A stretch of DNA of 64,000 nucleotides from NCBI GenBank assembly GCA_013112635.1, contig JABFGF010000008.1, positions 88,691-152,690 of the forward strand, written 5' to 3'. Made by a program: the position numbers and the translations under genes. The notes beneath the pieces were generated by a model. That model saw nothing but the letters and a program-made list of their open reading frames with translations, was not told where the DNA came from and searched no databases. Numbering within the stretch: the stretch's first letter is position 1; every line of letters begins with the position of its first letter. The stretch is from Calditrichota bacterium. Lineage in GTDB: Bacteria > Calditrichota > Calditrichia > Calditrichales > J004. This document shows, one piece after another, positions 1 through 8,688 of the stretch.

Positions 1-1
1 C

Positions 2-715
2 ATGCATCCCAGGCGCAAAGAGGAGCGCAACCACACTGCGATTATGATAGGTAAATTTGATGTTCCTTTTGGTTTGGATTATTTGTCCCTCGCATCCCCT
101 GACCGCCCAACTTTTTACCAACCGTTACCTGTTGAAAAATCGATAGGCGCATGGAACGATATGGGCATAAATATACATGTACTTGCTGATCAGTTAAAAG
201 GTGATTTTACAATTGTGAACGGATTTAATGAAGGGGTAAATTTAAGCGCTAAAATCGAATATGAAATATTTCAAAAACTTAATATGGGCATTTCACATGC
301 TTCTGATTTTAGCTCATTTAAACAGAGGAATAATTGGGCTAATGGCATCAGCTTTTTAGCAGATATTGATATTGTACAGATAAAATCAGAATACATTTGG
401 GCAAGGGGATTATTGCATGGAGAGCAGGATACATTAAATGCAAATGGTACAAATCATGGATTTTATATACAGGCATTAACTGAATTAGAACCAATAATCG
501 GGTTGCCTTATTTTGTGACCGCACGTTATGGTATCTGGAATTCATCTAAATATTATAAAGAAGAAAAGCCGGGTGACAGGCAAGATCGTTTTACTTTTAC
601 AATAGGTTATCACATTTGTAGTGAGTGTTCGGTCCGGAGTGATATTCAAAGTGATCAGTTTGGAAAGAATGAACGTTCAACGCAGGCCACTATTCAGCTT
701 GTGGTAGGTTTTTGA
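2..715 (+). CDS. Outer-membrane porin-like beta-barrel protein, 5' end outside window
   Basis: The reading frame is open from the first bases, so the true start lies upstream and only the C-terminal ~237 residues are seen. The segment alternates polar and aromatic or hydrophobic residues as in beta-strands, has a GKFDVPFGLDY stretch typical of porin-like barrel proteins, and ends in Val-Val-Gly-Phe. A terminal Phe is the usual C-terminal signature for BAM-dependent outer-membrane insertion. Two Cys (CSEC) sit near the end. It is 100 bp upstream of the octaheme cytochrome, so it may serve as a channel for the same respiratory process (inference). The exact porin family is not resolved. Confidence 0.6.
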   Translation: MHPRRKEERNHTAIMIGKFDVPFGLDYLSLASPDRPTFYQPLPVEKSIGAWNDMGINIHVLADQLKGDFTIVNGFNEGVNLSAKIEYEIFQKLNMGISHASDFSSFKQRNNWANGISFLADIDIVQIKSEYIWARGLLHGEQDTLNANGTNHGFYIQALTELEPIIGLPYFVTARYGIWNSSKYYKEEKPGDRQDRFTFTIGYHICSECSVRSDIQSDQFGKNERSTQATIQLVVGF

Positions 716-815
716 TACTGAAAATATATAGGAATAAATTAATTCGTCCGGATAAAACAAGAATCCAATCAAAAAAAATTACTGGTTAACATTATTAATT
801 CAACAAGGAAACATC

Positions 816-2186
816 ATGACTACGCGTATTTTTATGGTTTTACTATTTATTACTTATTCATTTGCTCAAATTGAAGAACACCAAGGAGAAATGGCTGGTC
901 CTTTTAACTCCCCTCAGGAAGTAACAGAAGCATGTCTTAGCTGCCATGAGGATGCGGCAAAACAAATTATGTCAACAACACATTGGACCTGGCTTTCAGC
1001 AGATTCCATGCTTGTACCGGGACACGATCAAAAAATGCGAGTTGGAAAAAAAAATGTATTTAATAATTTTTGTATCGCATTAAATTCAAACTGGCCTCGT
1101 TGTACAAGTTGTCATGTTGGATACGGCTGGAAAGATACCTTATTTGATTTTAAGAATGAGCAAAATGTTGATTGCATTGTATGCCATGATAACACAGGCA
1201 AATATGTGAAAGCGCCAACCAAAGCGGGCTATCCGGCAGAAAATGTTGATTTGGTGAACGTAGCCCAAAATGTGGGAATGCCAACTCGTCAAAGTTGTGG
1301 AACCTGCCATTTTTATGGGGGTGGTGGCGAAAATGTAAAACATGGCGATTTAGAATCGGCCTTAGTAAACCCACCGGCAAATTTTGATATTCATATGGGT
1401 GAAAATGAAATGCTTTGCCAGGATTGTCATGAAACTGAAAGCCATGGTATAAAAGGGGTTTCACTCGCAGTGAATACAAAATTAGTTGACAAAGAAGTAG
1501 AATGTACAGACTGCCATGATATACCTGTTCATAATAACGCCGATCTGGACAAACATTCTGAGAAAATTGCCTGTCAAACGTGCCATATTCCTACCTATGC
1601 CAAAGAAAAGCCAAGAAAGGTTTACTGGGATTGGTCTGATGCCGGTAAAAAAATGGAAGTGCCAAAAGATAAATATGGGCAGCTTGCTTTTCACAAAAAG
1701 AAAGGTTCATTTGTTTGGGAAAAAGACATTAGGCCTGAATATCTTTGGTATAATGGAAATACTGAGCGCTACCTTCTTGGTGATAAAATAAATGAAAATG
1801 GCATTACACGTTTAAATTATCCGCTTGGAAATAAGGATGAAGAGAAATCAAAAATATACCCATTTAAAGTTCATCGCGGAAAACAGCTTTCCGATGCCCA
1901 AAATAAATATCTGCTAATTCCAAAATTATTTGGTGGCTATTGGAAGCATTTTGATTGGAGTAAAGCGGCTGAAGATGGCATGAAAGGTACTGGTTTTGCT
2001 TACTCGGGAAAATATGAATTTGTTGAGACTGAAATGTATTGGCGGGTAAATCATGAAGTTATTTCAGGCGAAAATGCATTAAGCTGTCTAAGCTGCCATG
2101 GAGATAATGGTCGTATGGATTGGGAGGCTCTTGGCTATAAAAATAATCCTGCATCTGAGGATGATATTGCTAAAATGAAAAAATAA
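816..2186 (+). CDS. Octaheme c-type cytochrome, tetrathionate reductase (OTR) family
   Basis: This 456-residue protein starts with a signal peptide (cleavage likely after SFA, about residue 17) and carries eight CxxCH heme-binding motifs at residues 40, 96, 120, 161, 201, 230, 253 and 424. The block from HWTW through NNFCI and CTSCHVGYGW to the third heme site resembles the octaheme tetrathionate reductase family, a periplasmic enzyme group able to reduce tetrathionate, nitrite or hydroxylamine in vitro. The heme spacing and the late isolated eighth heme fit that family. An AAGGAAA ribosome site precedes the ATG. Substrate cannot be read from sequence. A barrel protein lies upstream and a sigma-54 activator downstream after a terminator. 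Confidence 0.85.
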   Translation: MTTRIFMVLLFITYSFAQIEEHQGEMAGPFNSPQEVTEACLSCHEDAAKQIMSTTHWTWLSADSMLVPGHDQKMRVGKKNVFNNFCIALNSNWPRCTSCHVGYGWKDTLFDFKNEQNVDCIVCHDNTGKYVKAPTKAGYPAENVDLVNVAQNVGMPTRQSCGTCHFYGGGGENVKHGDLESALVNPPANFDIHMGENEMLCQDCHETESHGIKGVSLAVNTKLVDKEVECTDCHDIPVHNNADLDKHSEKIACQTCHIPTYAKEKPRKVYWDWSDAGKKMEVPKDKYGQLAFHKKKGSFVWEKDIRPEYLWYNGNTERYLLGDKINENGITRLNYPLGNKDEEKSKIYPFKVHRGKQLSDAQNKYLLIPKLFGGYWKHFDWSKAAEDGMKGTGFAYSGKYEFVETEMYWRVNHEVISGENALSCLSCHGDNGRMDWEALGYKNNPASEDDIAKMKK

Positions 2187-2227
2187 ATTTCCACCGAATA
2201 ATAAATAAACAACAAGAAATACAATTT

Positions 2228-2255
2228 AGGCCGTCTCAAAAGGGCGGTCTTTTTT
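2228..2255 (+). terminator. Intrinsic terminator after the octaheme cytochrome
   Basis: An 8-9 bp stem (AGGCCGTCT pairing with GGGCGGTCT, with G-T wobbles) around a short A-rich loop is followed directly by six T. It lies 42 bp after the cytochrome stop codon. Confidence 0.8.
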
Positions 2256-2364
2256 GTGTGGCACGTATTTGTAAAGATTATAGCGTAGCATAAAACTTCA
2301 AATTATCCTACATTAGCCGATATCTTTAAAATTACTTCAAAGACAATCATTTCTTGAGGGGGAA

Positions 2365-4104
2365 ATGGATACACTTTCTGCTATTCAAAAAAAATTTAAC
2401 GAGCTAAATAGTGATTCTGTAGCGCAGATATCTTCGCTTTTTATGGAGCTTTCTTCTCAACTAAAAAAAGAAAATGCTTCGGAGGGAGTACAGAAATGCC
2501 TTGACCGTCTGTTTAAAAAATGGATGGCACTCAACCAGGGTTTAACAACTGAAAGTAAAAAAATGTTAAGCAGCCTTGAGCAATCCGTAAAGCTGCAGGA
2601 ATATTATCTTGAAGAGAAACGGCGTTTTGAAGCGTTGTTTGTTTCCGGGATTGTTTTTACCTCCATAACTGAAATGCAACAGCTTATGGAAAAGGCTATT
2701 ACAACCATCGTTAAAGAGTTAAGAGCAGATGCAGGTTTCATTGTTTTGACTGATAAGGATGGTCAGGTTAGTCATACTTTTGCCCGTAACATGGATCCTG
2801 ATGAAGATAAATCGGCTAAAGAAATGAGCATGTCGGTTGTAGAGCGTTCAATGCATCGAAGTAAGCCTGTCAACATGGATAATGATAATGATGACACAAA
2901 TATTTCATTGTTTGAAGCCAACAGCGTTATAAACCTTGGAATAAAGTCGGCCTTGTGTGTGCCGTTGCTTACCGAACAAAAAGTATTGGGCGCAGTCTAC
3001 CTGGATAGACGAGATAGTGAACAATCTTTTACTGAAGCAGATTTGAAATTTTTTATGTCATTTGCCAGGCAGATTGTGCAGGGCATGGATATTTCTCAGG
3101 AAATCAGCAATCTTGAGGATAAATTGATTGATGAAGCAAACCTGCGTTTTGAGGATTTGCGTAAAAATTTTGATTGCCGGGAAATTATTGGGAATAGTAA
3201 AAAGCTTTTTGAAATTCTAAAAATTGCATCCAAAATAAGTGCAACAAATGCTTCTGTTATTATTCTTGGTGAAAATGGAACCGGGAAAGAATTGATCGCA
3301 CAAGCAATACATAAAAATAGCCGCCGGGCCGAAAAACCTTTTGTTGCAATCAACTGTAGCGCTATCCCAAGGGATTTGCTTGAATCGGAATTATTTGGCT
3401 ATGAAAGTGGTGCATTTACAGGAGCTAATAAATCTAAGGAAGGCAAGTTTGAACTGGCCAATGGCGGTACATTGTTTTTGGATGAAATTGGTGAAATGTC
3501 TGTAAACCTACAGGCAAAACTTTTGCGTGTCATCCAAACACAGGAAATTGAACGTCTTGGTTCAGTACGTCCCAAAAAAATAGATGTCCGTATTCTTTCT
3601 GCAACAAACCGCGAACTACAAACCTTAATTAAAGAAGGCGAATTTCGCGAAGATTTATATTATCGTCTCAAAGTAGTTGAGTTAACCATGCCTCCACTTC
3701 GGGAACGTAAAGAAGATATTGAAGCACTGTCCGGTTACTTTCTTTCAAAACATGCCCAAAACAATGAGGTTCTTAAACTTAGTGAAGAAGCATTGTTTAT
3801 TTTAGAAGAATATGACTGGCCGGGCAATATCCGGGAACTGGAAAATGTAATATTGCGGGGCATTGTTCTTGCAAAAGAAAATGAAATTCATCCTGATGAG
3901 TTGCCGGAGGAGTTACATCAAAAAGCAGAAGATATGCCAGCTGTTGGTGTTGGGAATTCTCTTGCCGACGCAGAACTTGAGTTTCGCAGAATGTATGTGC
4001 TGAGGACTTTGAGAAATGCAGGTTCAAAAGCAGAAGCCGCAAAAATACTTGGAATAAACCGCACTCACTTTTACCGTATTCTTTCACAACTTGGTATAGA
4101 ATAA
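2365..4104 (+). CDS. Sigma-54-dependent transcriptional activator with GAF domain
   Basis: The 579-residue protein has an N-terminal helical region, a GAF-type sensory domain at about residues 95-240, an AAA+ sigma-54 interaction domain (Walker A GENGTGKE near 302-309, the GAFTGA sigma-54 contact loop near 349-354, Walker B TLFLDEIGE near 369-377) and a C-terminal Fis-type helix-turn-helix (about 540-579). All motifs for ATP-driven activation of sigma-54 promoters are present. The GAF input binds an unknown ligand, and no phosphoacceptor receiver is present. A GAGGGGGAAATGG start region supports the ATG. A weak sigma-54-like site lies upstream of the next gene, so the downstream lipoprotein could be a target. 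Confidence 0.9.
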   Translation: MDTLSAIQKKFNELNSDSVAQISSLFMELSSQLKKENASEGVQKCLDRLFKKWMALNQGLTTESKKMLSSLEQSVKLQEYYLEEKRRFEALFVSGIVFTSITEMQQLMEKAITTIVKELRADAGFIVLTDKDGQVSHTFARNMDPDEDKSAKEMSMSVVERSMHRSKPVNMDNDNDDTNISLFEANSVINLGIKSALCVPLLTEQKVLGAVYLDRRDSEQSFTEADLKFFMSFARQIVQGMDISQEISNLEDKLIDEANLRFEDLRKNFDCREIIGNSKKLFEILKIASKISATNASVIILGENGTGKELIAQAIHKNSRRAEKPFVAINCSAIPRDLLESELFGYESGAFTGANKSKEGKFELANGGTLFLDEIGEMSVNLQAKLLRVIQTQEIERLGSVRPKKIDVRILSATNRELQTLIKEGEFREDLYYRLKVVELTMPPLRERKEDIEALSGYFLSKHAQNNEVLKLSEEALFILEEYDWPGNIRELENVILRGIVLAKENEIHPDELPEELHQKAEDMPAVGVGNSLADAELEFRRMYVLRTLRNAGSKAEAAKILGINRTHFYRILSQLGIE

Positions 4105-4334
4105 CTGATTGTAAGATTTAGTTCTTTTAACCAAATAATTGAGTAGAAGATTTTTTTTCAAAACTCTACCATTCTAACAAACCTTTTTTAGAATTACATA
4201 ACTCTTGTCGCATTTATGCAACATACCCGCCTTTTTATGCTGTCTGTAAATTGAGACAATATTATTCTTCGCTTCCAATAGTTTTGTAGATAAACCCATA
4301 TAAATACACAACTTGTCGTTTATTTAAAAAATCA

Positions 4335-4350
4335 TGGCATGTCCTTTGAA
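4335..4350 (+). promoter_or_regulatory. Possible sigma-54 (-24/-12) promoter
   Basis: The sequence TGGCATGTCCTTTGAA has a -24 box (TGGCA) and a -12-like TTGA at the right spacing (10 nt between GG and the -12 dinucleotide). The -12 box has GA where GC is expected, which is a serious mismatch. It is 28 bp before the ATG at 4378 and 230 bp after the sigma-54 activator gene. Treat it as a candidate only. Confidence 0.3.
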
Positions 4351-4377
4351 TAATGTGATTTAAAAAATGAGGACCGA

Positions 4378-4572
4378 ATGCGAAAACAAATTCTAATCGT
4401 TGAAGAAAACAAAGAGGAATTACGCAAACTGCGGAAATTACTCTCTCGTGAAGGCTATAATATTATGACAGCGATGGACAAAGATACAGCGATTGAGATT
4501 TGTCAAAACCTGGATATATCATTTATTCTATCAAGCACATCTATTTTAGATTTAAAAAAACCATTAAAATAA
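4378..4572 (+). CDS. Truncated receiver-domain-like protein
   Basis: The 64-residue product begins as a response-regulator receiver (ILIVEEN with the acidic pair, helix 1, then beta-2 and helix 2) but stops after about half of the fold. The strand that should carry the phospho-acceptor Asp reads ISFILSSTS, so no acceptor Asp is present. A GAGGACCG sequence precedes the ATG. The lipoprotein gene follows 29 bp later. It may be a decayed response regulator, or a small expressed leader or partner of the lipoprotein gene. The receiver likeness is convincing, the function is not. Confidence 0.5.
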   Translation: MRKQILIVEENKEELRKLRKLLSREGYNIMTAMDKDTAIEICQNLDISFILSSTSILDLKKPLK

Positions 4573-4601
4573 AATTACCAATTATTCATTTAGGAGGAGT
4601 T

Positions 4602-6263
4602 ATGAGAAGTGTACGTCTCAAAGTAGTTGTATTATCATTGTTTACCATTTTGTTTTTAGCCGGTTGTGGTGCAATCACTAAAATGACCGGTAGCCTTGTT
4701 GGTTCGTTATTAACAAAGAGCACCGACAACTTAAATAATGCGGCAATCCAGGTTTATTTTATGCGTAATGTTTACCCAAAGGCCACAAATGTGGTTGAGG
4801 TTGATTATATGGGTGAAAGCTGGCAGGAGAATGGTAATATGGTTTTTGTCAGCTTCTTAAACAGGGATGGAATGGGTATGTTGACCGTAGATGGAACTGT
4901 AGAAATTGATGGTGAAATAGTCCCCCATGTTAAAAATGGATTTTATGGAAAATGGATTGGAAAAGATGATCTATCTCCAAAGCACGTTGTCATTAAAACA
5001 AAAACCGGCCAGACAGCCGAGTTTACAGTAAGTGCGCCAGAGCCAATTAAAATTAAGTCTGTAAATGGAAAAAGCAGCGGCGCGGAAATAAATGTTGAAA
5101 AAGATCTGGTATTGGAATTGGAAAGCCCTAATACAAATAAGAATACAGAGATAAAAATAGGGATGATTAACAGTATTATGGGAATGCTTGCTTTTACAGA
5201 TGCGGGCGTATTTAAGTATGATGATAAGTTAACCATACCTGCTGTTATGTGGGAAAATACAGGGTCAGGAATGTCCCCTAAAGAAGGTGAAAACTGGTTG
5301 AAAGTCGAGCGTTTTAACGTAATCCCTACTAACGTTAAAGGCGTTGGTGCATCACAGGTTATTGGTATGTCTTTAGATTGTGTTCCAGTTAATGTGACAG
5401 GTGAAATTGATGAAAATATTTTTGGTACTTCCTCAAATTATGGTTTACGTGTTACTGAAGAGTTTGAAACAGAAAATGGTAAGCTGAACATTGACATATC
5501 GAAACCAACAGCATTTTTAGGCCGCCCGATGAAAAGTGGAAAGAAATTTGCGATGGCCTCGTTTACAGTCAGGGCAACGAAACTCCAGCAATCAAGAACA
5601 GATGTTTCTCACACAATGACTCATAAAATAACCACAACAACCACAAAAACTTTTCCAAAATTACCAGATTCTTATTGGGAAAATTTGGTGAACGGTTTGT
5701 ATGCTGATTTTGAAAAAGTCTTAAATAATAATTATGATATGGAGTTAATTCCAATTTCAGATGTATTGAAAGCACCTTCATACAGTCGTTTGGAACCAAT
5801 TAGTGATAATGTGTCAGTTGTGGAAGTTGAAAAAAGTTATAAGGGAACAAAAAATTTAATACCTACAACAGTATCCGCAATTGTTGACAATATTTCTACA
5901 ACCTTTGCTTCTGACAGGGTTGATGCACGGTTAATTAAGGAATTAGGAGTAGATGGGCTTATCGCTGTAACATTGGATTTAGAAATGAACTGGGAAACTG
6001 CTGCTCTCTCACCGCGGATGAGTATACGTATCTCCGGAGCTCCAAATGGATATATTGCCGGCCCAACAATTTATTTGCAAGGTGTGATAACAGGCCAGGG
6101 CGTGGATTGGGATGAAGCACGAATGGAAGCTAATTATGTTATGGAGGCTTTACCTAATACTATCCGACAGAAAGATTTAATGAAAGCGCTGGATACTGCA
6201 TTTAAGAAAATGTATGCAGCTGAAAAAGAAAAAGGTTATGATGCTCTTTGGGCAATCAAATAA
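4602..6263 (+). CDS. Lipoprotein of unknown function
   Basis: The start was placed at the ATG that follows a perfect TAGGAGGAG ribosome site. An upstream in-frame start overlaps the preceding gene and lacks such a site. The 553-residue product has a lipoprotein signal peptide with lipobox LAGC (Cys about residue 19), so it should be membrane-anchored, facing the periplasm or outer membrane. The rest is rich in beta-strand-like segments with a threonine-rich stretch in the middle and a helical C-terminus. I recognise no family. It is followed by a strong terminator, so it closes a short transcript with the truncated receiver gene. Confidence 0.7.
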   Translation: MRSVRLKVVVLSLFTILFLAGCGAITKMTGSLVGSLLTKSTDNLNNAAIQVYFMRNVYPKATNVVEVDYMGESWQENGNMVFVSFLNRDGMGMLTVDGTVEIDGEIVPHVKNGFYGKWIGKDDLSPKHVVIKTKTGQTAEFTVSAPEPIKIKSVNGKSSGAEINVEKDLVLELESPNTNKNTEIKIGMINSIMGMLAFTDAGVFKYDDKLTIPAVMWENTGSGMSPKEGENWLKVERFNVIPTNVKGVGASQVIGMSLDCVPVNVTGEIDENIFGTSSNYGLRVTEEFETENGKLNIDISKPTAFLGRPMKSGKKFAMASFTVRATKLQQSRTDVSHTMTHKITTTTTKTFPKLPDSYWENLVNGLYADFEKVLNNNYDMELIPISDVLKAPSYSRLEPISDNVSVVEVEKSYKGTKNLIPTTVSAIVDNISTTFASDRVDARLIKELGVDGLIAVTLDLEMNWETAALSPRMSIRISGAPNGYIAGPTIYLQGVITGQGVDWDEARMEANYVMEALPNTIRQKDLMKALDTAFKKMYAAEKEKGYDALWAIK

Positions 6264-6303
6264 TCGCAAATAAAATCTCTCAAATATGCCTCCGAGAGAA
6301 TAT

Positions 6304-6338
6304 AGCGGAAGTCTTGGTCAGGGACTTCCGCTTTTTTT
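6304..6338 (+). terminator. Strong intrinsic terminator after the lipoprotein gene
   Basis: A perfect 10 bp stem (AGCGGAAGTC with GACTTCCGCT) with a 9 nt loop is followed by a run of seven T. Confidence 0.9.
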
Positions 6339-6450
6339 ATTATGGTAAAATTTTTGCCAATCATAAAAACCCCTTGGAATCAGTTATAACTTCTCCCACC
6401 AACTAATGATAGTACAATGTAAAATTATTTAATTAATCCTGAGAGGAAAT

Positions 6451-6484
6451 AAAAAAAGCCCAGTAATAATTGTCTACCAGGCTT
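6451..6484 (-). terminator. Intrinsic terminator of the alpha/beta hydrolase gene
   Basis: Read on the minus strand, AAGCCTGGTA pairs with TACTGGGCTT (10 bp with two wobbles) and is followed by a T run. It begins 18 bp after the stop codon of the minus-strand hydrolase gene. Confidence 0.75.
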
Positions 6485-6502
6485 ACAAAAGTTTAAGTTA
6501 TT

Positions 6503-7765
6503 TTAATTAGTCCGTCTAACTATGCGCAGACGAATCAAATCATCCTTAATTATTGGCGACTCTCCAGTAACCTTATGAATAAGTGTAATAAAAGCTGATG
6601 TTAATTCGACTGATGTGAAATTACAATGACCATACCTGTTTATGGCGCGAGTAGTTAAAAAGTCGCTATTTCCAGCTTCAGCTACTTTTTCGATATACAA
6701 ATCCTGTTGCCATTTTGGTACAATCGGGTCTTTAAATGTGTGAATCATTACCAAAGGCTTAAAAATGTTTCCTGATGTTTGATAAGTGTTTTCTATCTCA
6801 GCTAAAGCATTTTCATCTGCTGAAAACCTTTGCACACCTGCATTAAACAATCGCATAAATGCACCTCCGCTGTAAACTCTTTCGGAGTTATCGAAAGGTT
6901 GGCCACCTAAAACTTCTGCAGCATTATTTGTGGCAAAAACGTTGTACCAAAGCAGGCTGACAATTGTATTTGCGATTGAATAATCCGGATCAGAATTATT
7001 AACAGCGGCGCGGTTAATTTTTAAAACCATTGCCGCCCCGGCAGGGTTTTCTTCAATGGCCGAGAGTATTGCCGGTATATAAACAGTTTCAAAATTATCC
7101 ATTACTTCCTGCGGAATATCTACAGCGCTGCCTGGGATAACACCCGGAAAAAAGAAATCAAATGTAACCCGGAAATCTCCAAAATAATTTATTTGTTCTG
7201 CAAAATCACCAGTCGGTCCGCAAATAGAAAGTGCACCATCATAAAGAAAGAAATTTTTCTCCATGCTTAAATTGGTAATTAAACCACCCTCAGATGCGCC
7301 AATTAGGTAAACCCGTCTCGCCCGTCCAAAATTATTTTTAAAAATATCAATTAAGTCCGCCAGGTCCGCCATACCTTCTTTAACTGCTAATCCATTTTTT
7401 GAATAACTTGTAGTGGCAAAGGCATATCCTAAATCTGTAATTATTTTCTCCATGGATGTGGTATCATCAATACTTAAATCAGGCAGAGCGATTGGTTCTG
7501 TTGCAGAAACATATCCATGAGCATATAAAACAAGCTCCCTGTTCCAGATATCAGGAACGCAAATTTTATAAAATGCACCACTTTTCTGTTGGCCCTCAGT
7601 GCAACTTACGCCGTCAATAGTTTCCTGGAAAACAACTTTGGATTGTTGTGAAGTTTCTGAATTAATTATAGATGAATCTGTTGAACATGAACTAAAAATT
7701 AATGCAAATGTGAAGAGAATCGAAAAGAGTTTTGCGGATTTTATTTTAATATTAGCTGATCTCAT
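6503..7765 (-). CDS. Secreted alpha/beta-hydrolase lipoprotein
   Basis: The 420-residue protein has a lipoprotein signal (lipobox FSSC about residue 27), an early YAHGY strand that looks like the oxyanion region, and a nucleophile elbow GASEGG (Gly-x-Ser-x-Gly). A later HTFKDPIVP segment carries the likely acidic residue and RYGHCNF the catalytic His. This is the Ser-Asp-His order of the alpha/beta-hydrolase fold, covering esterases and peptidases. Substrate is unknown. It is transcribed alone on the minus strand, divergent from the DtxR-like gene, and has its own terminator. Confidence 0.8.
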   Translation of the reverse strand: MRSANIKIKSAKLFSILFTFALIFSSCSTDSSIINSETSQQSKVVFQETIDGVSCTEGQQKSGAFYKICVPDIWNRELVLYAHGYVSATEPIALPDLSIDDTTSMEKIITDLGYAFATTSYSKNGLAVKEGMADLADLIDIFKNNFGRARRVYLIGASEGGLITNLSMEKNFFLYDGALSICGPTGDFAEQINYFGDFRVTFDFFFPGVIPGSAVDIPQEVMDNFETVYIPAILSAIEENPAGAAMVLKINRAAVNNSDPDYSIANTIVSLLWYNVFATNNAAEVLGGQPFDNSERVYSGGAFMRLFNAGVQRFSADENALAEIENTYQTSGNIFKPLVMIHTFKDPIVPKWQQDLYIEKVAEAGNSDFLTTRAINRYGHCNFTSVELTSAFITLIHKVTGESPIIKDDLIRLRIVRRTN

Positions 7766-8113
7766 ATAATTTCCTGGGTTAAAGGTAATAATTGGTATTT
7801 AACAAGGTTAAAAAAGAAAACTAAAATTTTCATTTTGTTAAATAACACTATTTAAAGTAAAAAGAAGATTACCTATTGATTGGTTAAATTAAATTATCAG
7901 TATAGAATGAGCTAGATTTGAAGAGTTAATATATTCATAAAGCCCAGTATTAGCAAGCTCGGTGGGCTTTTCTAAAAAAATGTTAAACTTTTCCCGGTAA
8001 TAATATTTTTATTGAGTTGTTTTTTATACCTTATTGCCAACAGGCTTTAATTGACTTGATGTTTATGCGGCACTAAATTAAATGGTTCTAAAAACACATT
8101 TAGAGATCAGGTT
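7766..8113. other. Divergent intergenic region with an isolated hairpin
   Basis: This 348 bp AT-rich region separates the minus-strand hydrolase from the plus-strand regulator and must hold both promoters. At 7939-7970 an 8 bp perfect stem (AAAGCCCA with TGGGCTTT) is followed by TCT and A-rich sequence. It is terminator-like, but no gene lies directly upstream on the plus strand, so it might end a short RNA. I see no other structure and no reading frame of note. Confidence 0.4.
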
Positions 8114-8617
8114 ATGAAAGATGTATGGAAAAAATTTGAAGAAAATGGATTGACACATAGCAGCATGCATCACTTAATGGCTGTTTATGAGTTGTTAAAA
8201 AATAATGGCTATGCACGTGGTATTGATGTTGCCAATTATCTGGATATTAGCAGATCGAGTGTTTCTGTAACTTTGCATAAACTTTTGGCAAAGGGATACA
8301 TAACCGAAGACGATAATAAGTTTTATCAATTAACATATGAAGGCAAAGAACTTGCAAACGATGTTTTAAGCATACGCAGGATTGCCAAAACATTTTTTGT
8401 TGATGTATTAAATCTTCCTGAGGAGATCGCGGAAGAAGATGCTTGTAAAGTTGAGCACTTGTTAAATCATGAAACAGGAGAAAGGCTTTTTAAATTTGTT
8501 AGCTTCTTTCTTTCTCAAGAACCGAGCAGTATTGAGTTTCGTGAGAGTTTTAAGAAATATGTTCATAAATGCAGTGATGATTGTGAAATTTGCGATGATG
8601 ACTGTTTTATCAAATAA
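8114..8617 (+). CDS. DtxR/MntR-family metal-dependent transcriptional regulator
   Basis: The 167-residue protein has an N-terminal winged helix (about residues 15-75, with a recognition helix around SRSSVSVTLHKL) and a helical dimerisation domain containing the Glu/His-rich metal-site region (AEEDACKVEHLLNHE). This is the layout of DtxR/MntR/IdeR repressors that sense Fe2+ or Mn2+, without the C-terminal SH3-like domain of the longer members. The C-terminus ends in a Cys cluster (C153, C157, C160, C164) between acidic residues, which is not part of the classical family and could bind an extra metal. No metal transporter gene is adjacent, so its targets are not evident. Confidence 0.85.
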   Translation: MKDVWKKFEENGLTHSSMHHLMAVYELLKNNGYARGIDVANYLDISRSSVSVTLHKLLAKGYITEDDNKFYQLTYEGKELANDVLSIRRIAKTFFVDVLNLPEEIAEEDACKVEHLLNHETGERLFKFVSFFLSQEPSSIEFRESFKKYVHKCSDDCEICDDDCFIK

Positions 8618-8688
8618 AGTCCATTTTGCCATATAAAATACCTTAAAAAGAATTGCAAAAAAACAGACGCTGCGGTAATTTCGCTGCT

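Noticed and set aside
2263..2278. Sigma-54-like TGGCACG before the activator gene
   Set aside because: No TTGC at the required distance. The spacing is off by one base and the match ends after the -24 box.
4500..4601. Upstream extension of the lipoprotein gene start
   Set aside because: It overlaps the preceding gene, lacks a ribosome site, and would place the lipoprotein signal 34 residues inside. The ATG at 4602 has a perfect AGGAGG.
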